64,000 nucleotides of DNA. Origin: DATAEE01 sp963725145. GTDB taxonomy: Bacteria > Acidobacteriota > Vicinamibacteria > Vicinamibacterales > 2-12-FULL-66-21. Made by a program: the position numbers and the translations under genes. Below are positions 31,256-40,527 of this stretch, one piece after another. Position 1 is the first letter of the stretch, and each line of letters begins with the position of its first letter. The stretch covers positions 1,116,001 through 1,180,000 of the forward strand of contig CAVRXL010000013.1 in the NCBI GenBank assembly GCA_963725145.1. The letters are read 5' to 3'. The notes below the pieces were generated by a model, which saw only the letters and a list, made by a program, of their open reading frames with translations, did no database searches and was not told where the DNA came from.

Positions 31256-31903
31256 ATGGAGCTACATCATCCGGATCCGGTCGTTGGCGTCGAGCGTATC
31301 CTGCTCGTCGACGCAGCCGTGGACGAACGCGAAATGTACGCCGTGGCGCTGCGGGCGCAGGGGTATGACGTGCGCGAGAGCGGCGACGGCGAGGAGGCGC
31401 TGCTCGAGACACGGATCGCCGCACCCGATCTGATCGTCGCGGACGTCGTCCTCCCGAAGATTCACGGTCTCCAGTTCCTGACCGCCGTGCGTGCGGATAC
31501 AACGACGCGCGAAATCCCAGTCATCATGCTGACCGGATACGATCAGCCGCTCAGCGTCGTGTCCGAAGCGAAAGCGGCCGGCGCAACGACGGTTCGCATC
31601 AAGCCGTGCCTGCCAGAAACTCTCATCAGGGATATCGAGGGCATCCTGCAGGCGTGCCGGACCCTCCGGCAGAAAGCCGAGTCCGTTCGTCAGCACGCGC
31701 TGGAAACCCGGACACGCGCCGCTGCCGCCGTGGCGCGCGCGGTGGATCTCGCACACCGGGCCTGCCCGATCTGTACCGCGGATCTGACACCCAGCGGCGT
31801 GATACGCACGTCGGTAGGCCACACCTACTATCGCCCCTGCCCGAACGGTTGTGGATGGTGGTACTACGACGGGCCAGGCCGGCGGATGCGCAAGCTCATC
31901 TAG
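31256..31903 (+). CDS. Receiver domain protein with C-terminal zinc-ribbon-like segment
   Basis: 215 residues. Receiver domain at about 13-130: ILLVDAAVDEREMY has only one acidic residue where the usual acidic pair would be, the phospho-acceptor Asp is in DLIVADVVLP (near 66), Thr/Ser in VIMLTGY and Lys in VRIKPC. A helical linker (about 135-165) leads to a C-terminal CPIC (near 172-175) and CPNGCGWWYY (near 198-207), likely a zinc ribbon. There is no DNA-binding domain. It converges with the CheR-PAS gene, with an 8-nt overlap of the 3' ends. The zinc ribbon is an unusual output for a receiver and may bind a partner protein or nucleic acid. Confidence 0.85.
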   Translation: MELHHPDPVVGVERILLVDAAVDEREMYAVALRAQGYDVRESGDGEEALLETRIAAPDLIVADVVLPKIHGLQFLTAVRADTTTREIPVIMLTGYDQPLSVVSEAKAAGATTVRIKPCLPETLIRDIEGILQACRTLRQKAESVRQHALETRTRAAAAVARAVDLAHRACPICTADLTPSGVIRTSVGHTYYRPCPNGCGWWYYDGPGRRMRKLI

Positions 31904-33782
31904 CATCCCCAGCGGACGAATCCGAGCCGGACGCGCCGTCGACGTCGCGCTGATCCTCCATGATCAGGATCGCGCCGGTTACCGTGTGGTCGCCGCCCCG
32001 AAGCGGGCTGGAGGTAACCCTGCAGGCGAACCCCCGGCCCCTGCGGTTGGTCGCCTGAACCACCGTGACCCGGCTGCCGTCCGCTTCCGCCAGAATGTCC
32101 TTGATATCTGACTTCAGCTCGGCGACCGGCAGCCCGATGTCGAGGTTCAGCAGGTGTGCGCCGCGGACCTCTTCGCTCCGCAGCCCCCAGAAATCCTCTG
32201 CGCGCTCGTTCCAGACCTGAACCGCCAGGTTGCGATCGACGACGACGACGCCGGCGCGCAGGCTCGTCAGGATGGACTTCAGGAAGGCGTTGAGCTCGTT
32301 CAGCTCGCCGCCGCGCGTCCGCTGCTCTTCGTTCATGGTCTGCAGCTCCTCGTTGGTCGACTGCAGCTCCTCGTTTATCGTCTCCAGCTCTTCGTTTGTC
32401 GATTGCAGCTCCTCGTTCGTCGTCTCCAGCTCCTCGACGGTCGATTGGAGCTCCTCGTTCGTCGTTTCCAGCTCCTCGTTCGTGGACCGCAGCTCCTCGT
32501 AGGCCGTTTCCAGTTCGTTCCTGGATTGCTGCAGCTCGGCCTTCAGACGTCGGATCCGAGTGATGTCCGCGAAGCTGACCTTGTAACCGAGTGCGGCGCC
32601 CGCCTGATCGAACAGCGGCGTCACCTGGACATCGAACTCACGGGCGTCGCCCGGCCCGGCACTCCATTCGACGTTCTTCATGACGATCGGCCGACGACCG
32701 GCCGCCGCCCGCTCGATGGCGGAGCGGATATCTGCCGGCCGATACGAGAGGTCGAGGTCCCGCAACGGACGCCCGATGTCTCTCGACGAGAGCCCAAACA
32801 GGTGGCGCGCCTGGTCGTTTGCGAGCACGAACGTGCCCGATGCGTCCACCACGAACTGGGCGATGGGATCGGCGTCGAACGCGGCCTCATGGAGTCCCAC
32901 CTGCAACACAGCGGGAGGCGCGGGCTCGTCGTGGCCAATCTGGGCCGCAATGAGCAGCCGGTCGCGCCGCTGCAGCTTCGGCGTCACTCGGTACAGGCGC
33001 AGCTTCAGGTCCAGCGGCTGGAAGAGGGCGGAATGGTTGAAGAGTACTTCCGCTTTTCCGACGAGCAGAAGGCCGCCGTCATTGAGACCGAAGTGGAATC
33101 GCCCGACGATTCTCTGCTGCACCTCGGCGTTGAAGTACATCAGCGTGTTGCGGCATGTGATGAGATCCGCGCGCGAGATCGGCGAGTCCTGAATCAGGTC
33201 GTGACGCCCGAGGATCACCGACTGACGGAGCTCCTTGCTGAACATGTAGTTGCCGTTCACCGCGGTGAAGTATTTCGCCAGGTGCTGCGGGGGTACACCT
33301 TCGACCTGGCGCGGCGTGTAGACCGCTTGCCGCGCCGTAGCGAGGGCGTCCTCGTCAGCGTCCGTGGCGTAAATCTTGACGCGATCCTTGAACGCTTGTT
33401 CTCCCAGCGCTTCGGTGAGAACCATGGCCAGCGTGTACGCCTCTTCTCCCGTCGCGCAGGCCGCCGACCAGATCCGGATCGGGGTGGCCCCGTCTTTCGC
33501 GCGGATCAGGGCAGGGAGGGCCTCCGCGGCGACGTATTCCCACACCGCGGCGTCACGGAAAAAAGAGGTGACGTTGATGAGGATGCTGTTGAACAGCGCG
33601 CCGAACTCGTCGGGATGGACCTCCAGGTGGTCGACATACGACTCGTAGGTGGTGAGGCCGACGGTCCCCATTCGCTTGTCGATCCGGCGCTTCAGGCTCG
33701 ATTGCTTGTATGCGGAGAAGTCGAAACCGCGGGTGAGACGCAAGTGGTCGAGCAGGGCGTCGAACGCTGCGTCGTCGCTCAT
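31896..33782 (-). CDS. CheR-type methyltransferase with two PAS domains and a long coiled coil
   Basis: 628 residues. CheR N-terminal helices (1-75, with RGFDFSAYKQSSLKRRIDKRM) and the SAM-dependent methyltransferase (about 80-275) with the glycine motif SAACATGEEAYTLAM near 105 and CRNTLMYF near 210. PAS 1 at about 305-412, then a coiled coil (about 413-497) built from about nine repeats of the type ELETTNEELQST, then PAS 2 (about 505-605). Such CheR-PAS fusions are common and usually also carry CheB or a histidine kinase; here CheB is a separate, overlapping gene (ATGA at 33779-33782) and no kinase is attached. It would methylate glutamates on an unknown receptor or act as a stand-alone sensor. 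Confidence 0.93.
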   Translation of the reverse strand: MSDDAAFDALLDHLRLTRGFDFSAYKQSSLKRRIDKRMGTVGLTTYESYVDHLEVHPDEFGALFNSILINVTSFFRDAAVWEYVAAEALPALIRAKDGATPIRIWSAACATGEEAYTLAMVLTEALGEQAFKDRVKIYATDADEDALATARQAVYTPRQVEGVPPQHLAKYFTAVNGNYMFSKELRQSVILGRHDLIQDSPISRADLITCRNTLMYFNAEVQQRIVGRFHFGLNDGGLLLVGKAEVLFNHSALFQPLDLKLRLYRVTPKLQRRDRLLIAAQIGHDEPAPPAVLQVGLHEAAFDADPIAQFVVDASGTFVLANDQARHLFGLSSRDIGRPLRDLDLSYRPADIRSAIERAAAGRRPIVMKNVEWSAGPGDAREFDVQVTPLFDQAGAALGYKVSFADITRIRRLKAELQQSRNELETAYEELRSTNEELETTNEELQSTVEELETTNEELQSTNEELETINEELQSTNEELQTMNEEQRTRGGELNELNAFLKSILTSLRAGVVVVDRNLAVQVWNERAEDFWGLRSEEVRGAHLLNLDIGLPVAELKSDIKDILAEADGSRVTVVQATNRRGRGFACRVTSSPLRGGDHTVTGAILIMEDQRDVDGASGSDSSAGDAR

Positions 33783-34402
33783 GATGGCGGCCCGGGAACC
33801 GGCGCGGTCAATAAAATCAGTTTTGGGCCGATCTCGCTGAGCGGCAGAATGAAATCGACGTTCCCCGTTCGAATCGCGGCATCGGGCATCGCGAAGAACT
33901 CAGATGAGGCCTCGTCCTGGGCGATCACGGTCCCACCGCGTCGCTTGACCGCCACGACGCCGTCGGCGCCGTCGAGGCCCGTCCCGGTCAAGACGACAGC
34001 GATCGTCCGCGCGCCGAACCCGAGCGCGACCGACGAGAAGAGGAGATCGGCGGCTGGACGCAGGTGGTGCACCGGCTCTCCCGTCGTCAGGGACAGCGTC
34101 CCGTTCGCGGTGGCAAGCAGGTGGCGGTCAGGGGGCGCGATGTACACGACCCCGGCGGCCAGCCGATCGCCGTCGCACGCTTCCCGGACCTGAAGGCGCG
34201 TGTGACGACCCAGAAGCTTAGCCAAAAGGCTCTTGTGGTTTCGGTCGAGGTGCTGGACAACCAGGACGGCGGCGGGAAACTCTGCGGGCAACACGGCAAA
34301 CAGGCGATCGAGCGCGCGGAGTCCGCCGGCGGACGAAGCCACGGCCACGACCAGGAGATCGCTGGCGCGCGGAGGAGGCCGGCCGCCAGCGTCAGGAGTC
34401 AT
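33779..34402 (-). CDS. Stand-alone CheB methylesterase domain protein
   Basis: 207 residues from ATG 34402; the frame is open further but lacks coding signals there. The catalytic triad can be placed: Ser24 in VASSAGG, His51 in VVQHLDRNH, and the Asp in LTGTGLDGADG near 145. There is no receiver domain, so control by phosphorylation is not expected. The stop overlaps the CheR start, so the two are made together: methylesterase first, methyltransferase second. No chemoreceptor, CheA or CheW gene is in the window, which suggests a non-chemotactic use of the methylation pair, perhaps with the PAS and receiver proteins across the cluster. Confidence 0.92.
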   Translation of the reverse strand: MTPDAGGRPPPRASDLLVVAVASSAGGLRALDRLFAVLPAEFPAAVLVVQHLDRNHKSLLAKLLGRHTRLQVREACDGDRLAAGVVYIAPPDRHLLATANGTLSLTTGEPVHHLRPAADLLFSSVALGFGARTIAVVLTGTGLDGADGVVAVKRRGGTVIAQDEASSEFFAMPDAAIRTGNVDFILPLSEIGPKLILLTAPVPGPPS

Positions 34403-34496
34403 TGAGAATTCCAATCCCAGACTGTACCACAGAGAGCTGGTCTGAAGCTGAAATCGGTACAGAGGTTGCACCACGACAGCCGCAGCAAGGAGTGAC

Positions 34497-35597
34497 ATGC
34501 CCACCGCGTCGAAACAGGTCCGATATGCCGTGGTCGGCCTAGGCCATATCGCCCAGGTAGCCGTCCTGCCCGCGTTCGCGCACGCGCGGAGCTCGCGCCT
34601 GGCGGCGCTCGTCAGCGGCGACAGGCACAAACGCGCGCAGCTGTCGAAGAAATACAAGGTGCCGGCCTTCTCCTACGACGAATACGAAGAGTGCCTGGGG
34701 CAGGTTGACGCGGCGTACATCGCCCTGCCGAACTCGATGCACGCGGAATACACCATCCGCGCGGCGAACGCCGGCGTCCACGTGCTCTGCGAGAAGCCGC
34801 TCGCCGTGACGGTCGCCGAGTGCGAGCGGATGATCGAGGCGTGCGAGAGCGCCGGCGTGAAGCTGATGACGGCGTACCGCCTGCACTTCGAGACAATCAG
34901 CCTCGAGGCCATCGATCTGGTGCGGCGCGGCCGCATCGGCGTGCCGAAATTCTTCTCGTCGACGTTCTCAATGCAGGTCAAGCCGGGCAACATCAGGACG
35001 CAGGAGGAGCTCGGGGGCGGGACGCTCTACGACCTCGGCGTGTACTGCATCAACGCGGCGCGGCACCTGTTCGGCGGAGAGCCGATCGAGGTCTTCGGGT
35101 ACTCGGTCAACGCCGCAGGGAACAGGATGCCGGAGATCGACGAATCGACCTCCGCCGTGCTGCGCTTCGAGGGGGACCGCGTCGCGACGTTCGTCACCAG
35201 CTTCAACGCCGCCGATACCGGGTTCTACATCATCGCCGGCACGAAAGGTACCCTTTGTCTCGATCCGGCCTATGAGTACGCCGAGGGGCTCTCGTACGAG
35301 CTCACGGTAGACGGCAGGACGAAGGGCAAGCAGGGGAGGAAGAGCGATCAGTTCGCGCCGGAGCTGGAGCATTTTTCTGAGTGCATCCTCCGCGACCGCG
35401 AACCGGAGCCCTCGGGCCGCGAAGGGATGCAGGACGTGCGGATCGTGCAGGCGCTCTACGAATCGTCGCGGCGCGGTGAGCCCGTGCACGTCCCGGCGTA
35501 CGAGGAATCGAAGCGGCCGGACAAACGGCAGGAGATGCGCCGGCCGGCGGTGCGCAAGCCGGAGCTGGTCAACGTGGAGTCAGCACACGAGGAGTAA
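34497..35597 (+). CDS. Gfo/Idh/MocA-family NAD(P)-dependent oxidoreductase
   Basis: 366 residues. Rossmann fold with YAVVGLGHIAQVAVLPAF at the N-terminus, DAAYIALPNSMHAEYTIRAANAGVHVLCEKPLAVT carrying the family EKP motif (near 99-101), and the C-terminal dimer-forming beta sheet with GGGTLYDLGVYCINAARHLFG, the conserved D-x-G-x-Y/H motif. It is closest in look to glucose-fructose oxidoreductase-like or glucose-6-phosphate dehydrogenase (periplasmic-type) members. There is no signal peptide, so it is cytoplasmic. ATG is preceded by AAGGAG. The substrate is a sugar or cyclitol of unknown identity. Followed by a hairpin element and the next gene. Confidence 0.9.
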   Translation: MPTASKQVRYAVVGLGHIAQVAVLPAFAHARSSRLAALVSGDRHKRAQLSKKYKVPAFSYDEYEECLGQVDAAYIALPNSMHAEYTIRAANAGVHVLCEKPLAVTVAECERMIEACESAGVKLMTAYRLHFETISLEAIDLVRRGRIGVPKFFSSTFSMQVKPGNIRTQEELGGGTLYDLGVYCINAARHLFGGEPIEVFGYSVNAAGNRMPEIDESTSAVLRFEGDRVATFVTSFNAADTGFYIIAGTKGTLCLDPAYEYAEGLSYELTVDGRTKGKQGRKSDQFAPELEHFSECILRDREPEPSGREGMQDVRIVQALYESSRRGEPVHVPAYEESKRPDKRQEMRRPAVRKPELVNVESAHEE

Positions 35598-35604
35598 ATT
35601 GGAG

Positions 35605-35625
35605 GGCGGGCCTCTCAGGCCCGCC
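35605..35625. repeat. REP-like palindrome, intergenic copy
   Basis: Arms GGCGGGCC and GGCCCGCC around TCTCA. The exact reverse complement occurs inside the next gene at 37070-37090, and a one-base variant at 20494. Confidence 0.88.
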
Positions 35626-35629
35626 ACGC

Positions 35630-35635
35630 TATAGT
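35630..35635 (+). promoter_or_regulatory. -10 box TATAGT, leaderless start of the thioredoxin-domain gene
   Basis: TATAGT ends 6 nt before the ATG at 35642, with no ribosome site between. It directly follows the palindrome at 35605, the same order (palindrome, -10 box, start codon) as at 49350-49396. Confidence 0.45.
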
Positions 35636-35641
35636 AGCCAG

Positions 35642-37759
<2,118 letters not shown>

Positions 37760-37795
37760 AGCCTGTCGATCTGCGATCAGAGCCGGCGTTCCAGC

Positions 37796-38536
37796 ATGAC
37801 TGAAATCTTTCGACTCGAGATTCCGCAATCGAAGGGGAACCTCATCACCGCCGCGGCCGTGAGCGCGCTGCGGGAGTCGCTGGCGGGCGTAGCGGGCGAC
37901 CCGCACGTCAAGCTGATCGCGCTCGAGGGGCGTGGGCCGGATTTCAGCTTCGGCGCGAGCATCCCCGAGCACGTCCCCGGCGAGATCGAGCGCGTGCTGC
38001 CAGATATGCACAGGCTCGTCTTCGATCTGCTCGATGCCCCTGCCCCGACCGCGGCGATCGTGCGCGGGCAGTGCCTGGGCGGCGGGTTCGAGCTGGCGCT
38101 CGCGTGCGATTTCATCTTCGCCGCGGAGGATGCCGTCCTCGGCCTGCCCGAGGTCAAGCTGGGCGTCTTTCCGCCGGCCGGCGCGGCGCTGCTGCCGGCC
38201 CGCCTGGGCGCCGCGCGTGCGGCACGAGCCGTGCTGACGGGCGAGACCCGTCCGGCCGCCGAGTGGCACGCCGCGGGGTTGGTGGCGCTCGTGGCGCCCC
38301 CGGCCAGGCTCGCTGCCGAAATCGAGCGCTGGTTCAACACGCACTTCAAGCCCCGGTCCGCGGCTGCGCTCCGCCACGCCGCGCTGGCCGCCCGTCTCGC
38401 GCTGCGCGACGAGGTCGCGCGCACGCTCCCCGCGCTCGAACAGCTATACTTGACCCGACTCATGCGCACCGCGGACGCCGCCGAAGGCGTCGCGGCGTTC
38501 ATCGACAAACGTGCCCCTCGCTGGCGTGACGAGTAG
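37796..38536 (+). CDS. Crotonase-family protein similar to cyclohexa-1,5-diene-1-carbonyl-CoA hydratase
   Basis: 246 residues. Crotonase fold with the oxyanion-hole segments DFSFGASIPEHVPG and RGQCLGGGFELALACD; the FGAS-x2-EH element is characteristic of the dienoyl-CoA hydratase of anaerobic benzoyl-CoA degradation, and LPEVKLGVFPPAG carries the catalytic region. None of the other benzoyl-CoA pathway genes are in the window, so the reaction here is uncertain; it could hydrate another enoyl-CoA. It starts 36 nt after the DUF255 stop. No targeting signal. Confidence 0.85.
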   Translation: MTEIFRLEIPQSKGNLITAAAVSALRESLAGVAGDPHVKLIALEGRGPDFSFGASIPEHVPGEIERVLPDMHRLVFDLLDAPAPTAAIVRGQCLGGGFELALACDFIFAAEDAVLGLPEVKLGVFPPAGAALLPARLGAARAARAVLTGETRPAAEWHAAGLVALVAPPARLAAEIERWFNTHFKPRSAAALRHAALAARLALRDEVARTLPALEQLYLTRLMRTADAAEGVAAFIDKRAPRWRDE

Positions 38537-38646
38537 ACAGCCTTGAGCCCGCGCGAGGCGCGAAGCCGCCGAGCGCGAGCGAGCGGGGGTGGGGCCCCGC
38601 GAGCGGGAATGAAAGCAGGCGCCATCAGGCACCGCAAAGCTACGAG

Positions 38647-38994
38647 ATGACCTACGAGATAGAAATCGTTTTGCGCGAGAGCGACAGCGCCGTGACCGAG
38701 CGCGTGTCGCATCCGGCCACGCCGGACGGTTGGAGCGTGGACGACGTCCGCGACATCCTGAAGAAGATACTGACGGCGATCGATCGCGCGAAGAATCCGG
38801 AAGCGCCACCTCGTGAGGTGACGCTGCGCGGCTTCTCCTGGATCGTCGAGCCCAGCCAGGGCCAGGTCGTGATCGCCATCGAGATCCCGACGGGCGCCGC
38901 CGTCGCGGGGCCGTTCGCCATCGAGGAGGCGCGGCTGACGTCGATGATCGCGAGCGCGATGGGCCGGCCGTCCGCGACGACAAGCGTTCACTAA
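38647..38994 (+). CDS. Small conserved-looking hypothetical protein
   Basis: 115 residues, no signal or membrane segment. The order of predicted elements is strand (MTYEIEIVLRE), helix (SVDDVRDILKKILTAIDRAKN), strand pair (EVTLRGFSWIVEPSQGQVVIAIEIPTG), helix (AIEEARLTSMIASAMG): a small alpha/beta fold with good codon use for this genome. Not recognised as a named family. It begins after a CG-repeat-rich spacer (38537-38646) and is followed 11 nt later by the metallo-hydrolase gene. GAGATGACC before the ATG is not a strong ribosome site. Confidence 0.68.
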   Translation: MTYEIEIVLRESDSAVTERVSHPATPDGWSVDDVRDILKKILTAIDRAKNPEAPPREVTLRGFSWIVEPSQGQVVIAIEIPTGAAVAGPFAIEEARLTSMIASAMGRPSATTSVH

Positions 38995-39005
38995 TTGGAG
39001 GCTTC

Positions 39006-39902
39006 GTGAGACTGTTCGCGTTCGTGCTGACCCTCGGAGTCGCGGCGGGTGCGTCCGCCCAGCAGCCGGACTTCAGCAAGGTCGAGGTCAAGGCGACCAA
39101 GCTCGCCGACGGGCTCTACATGCTCGCCGGCGCCGGCGGGAACCTCGGCCTGTCAGTAGGTGAGGATGCGGTCTTTCTCGTAGACGATGATTTCGCCCCG
39201 CTGACCGAGAAGGTCAAGGCGGCGATCGCCGCGATCAGCGACAAGCCGGTGCGGTTCGTGCTCAACACCCACTGGCACTTCGACCACACCGGCGGCAACG
39301 AGAACCTCGGCCAGGGCGGTGCGCTCATCGTGGCGCACGACAACGTGCGCAAGCGGATGAGCGTCGAGCACTTCATCAAAGATCTCAACATGAAGATTCC
39401 GGCGTCGCCGAAGGTGGCGCTGCCCGTCGTCACGTTCTCCGACTCGGCGTCGTTCCACATCAACGGCGAGGAAATCCACGCTCTTCATATCCCGCCGGCC
39501 CACACCGACGGGGACAGCTTCGTCCACTTCCGCAAGGCGAACGTCCTCCACCTGGGGGACACGTTCTTCAACGGCCTTTACCCGTTTTTCGACAGGTCGA
39601 CCGGCGGATCGGTCGAGGGCATGATTGCCGCCGCCGAACGGGCGCTGTCGATGTGCGACTCGTCCACCAAGATCATTCCGGGGCACGGTCCCCTCGCCGA
39701 CAAGAAGGCGCTCGAGGCGTATCTGTCGATGCTGCGCACGGTCCGCGACCGCGTGAAGAAGCTGGTCGACGCGGGGAAGACGGCCGAGGAGGCGATCGCC
39801 GCGAAACCGCTCGCCGATTTCGACGCGACGTGGGGGAAGGGCTTCCTGCCGCCGGACCAGTTCCTCCGGTTGGTCCATGGATCGTTGAGCGCGCCAAAGT
39901 AA
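39006..39902 (+). CDS. Exported metallo-beta-lactamase-fold hydrolase
   Basis: 298 residues from GTG 39006 with GGAGG upstream. Signal peptide about 1-18 (AGASAQ). The zinc motif HWHFDH (H89, H91, D93, H94) and downstream HIPPAHTDGD, LHLGDTFFNG and IIPGHG complete the binuclear-zinc site. The layout is like the quinoprotein-relay/SoxH-type or B3-related exported MBL proteins rather than a classical lactamase. Substrate unknown. A C-terminal helical region (residues 238-290) with AKPLADFDATWGKGF is common in this group. Confidence 0.88.
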   Translation: MRLFAFVLTLGVAAGASAQQPDFSKVEVKATKLADGLYMLAGAGGNLGLSVGEDAVFLVDDDFAPLTEKVKAAIAAISDKPVRFVLNTHWHFDHTGGNENLGQGGALIVAHDNVRKRMSVEHFIKDLNMKIPASPKVALPVVTFSDSASFHINGEEIHALHIPPAHTDGDSFVHFRKANVLHLGDTFFNGLYPFFDRSTGGSVEGMIAAAERALSMCDSSTKIIPGHGPLADKKALEAYLSMLRTVRDRVKKLVDAGKTAEEAIAAKPLADFDATWGKGFLPPDQFLRLVHGSLSAPK

Positions 39903-39960
39903 GGACCCCGGGGCCTCCGCGCCGAACCGGCGCGAAATTTGCTGGTTCTCGAGACGCTGC

Positions 39961-40089
39961 GTGCTGACGGAGGGACGAACGCAGCGGCTGGAGGACATCG
40001 TGCTGCTCGCGTGTTGGCTGGCGCTCCAAGTGCCGTTGGGCCTGATCGTCGGAAAATGGCTTAGTTTACGCGTTCCGACCGAGGCGTGA
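39961..40089 (+). CDS. Possible 42-residue single-pass membrane protein
   Basis: GTG at 39961 opens a 43-codon frame with one hydrophobic helix of about 18 residues (residues 13-31, from IVLLACWLALQVP to GLIVG), charged N-terminus (TEGRTQRLED) and positive C-terminal edge (GKWLSLRV). The membrane-protein pattern and the Pro/Gly positions look selected rather than random. There is no clear ribosome site, and no homologue can be checked here. It lies in the otherwise gene-free 420 nt before tRNA-Leu. Confidence 0.4.
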   Translation: MLTEGRTQRLEDIVLLACWLALQVPLGLIVGKWLSLRVPTEA

Positions 40090-40324
40090 GGCTCTAAAAC
40101 CGTCCAATCAACCCGGCCCAGAACCCAGCGTCCCGCCAAGGGTCGGCCTTTCTCACCGTGTAAATTCCGGACCTTACTGTCACGAGTCGGTCACAGCCTG
40201 CCTCGAAACGGTCCCAGTGAAATCTGCTGTGCCCGTCTCGTGTGTCTTCCGAGTGCGCGGCCAGCGCGTTGGCCACCGCTGGCCAATTGGTTCACCGGTC
40301 GCCGCACCGTAGAATCGTGCGAGA
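40090..40324. other. Gene-free stretch before tRNA-Leu with inverted repeat
   Basis: No convincing gene. Inverted repeat TTGGCC (40269-40274) and GGCCAA (40281-40286) lies directly upstream of the candidate tRNA promoter. A 60-residue leftward frame is open here but has no start signal or recognisable sequence. Confidence 0.5.
40287..40315 (+). promoter_or_regulatory. Promoter of tRNA-Leu
   Basis: TTGGTT at 40287-40292 and TAGAAT at 40310-40315 are 17 nt apart, placing the start near 40322, three nucleotides before the mature tRNA. Confidence 0.55.
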
Positions 40325-40408
40325 GCCGGGGTGGCGGAACTGGCAGACGCACGGGACTTAAAATCCCGGGCCCGAGAGGGCGTGTGGGTTCGATCCCCAC
40401 CCCCGGCA
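40325..40408 (+). tRNA. tRNA-Leu (UAA anticodon)
   Basis: Acceptor stem GCCGGGG pairs with CCCCGGC. The anticodon stem CGGGA/TCCCG encloses the loop CTTAAAA with anticodon TAA. A long variable arm (GCCCGAGAGGGCG) marks a class II tRNA. The T arm reads GTGGG-TTCGATC-CCCAC. The discriminator base is A (40408). CCA is not encoded. Confidence 0.96.
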
Positions 40409-40527
40409 CGATCGACATGTTGGCCCTCTAGACATCCGCGATCTGCGCCGGAATGGCGAGCGACTCCGCGCGGGGGCGCGCGTTGACTCACTTCTGGAAG
40501 CAGCCTAACATCCCGACAGGGTCCTCA

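Noticed and set aside
32154..34193. 679-codon frame antisense to CheR and CheB
   Set aside because: Mirror of the coiled-coil repeats (LQLLVRRLQLL pattern); no independent motif.
40094..40276. 60-codon leftward frame ahead of tRNA-Leu
   Set aside because: Ends in DAGFWAGLIGRF, which looks protein-like, but there is no ribosome site, no family and it overlaps the tRNA promoter region. Not supported enough to list.
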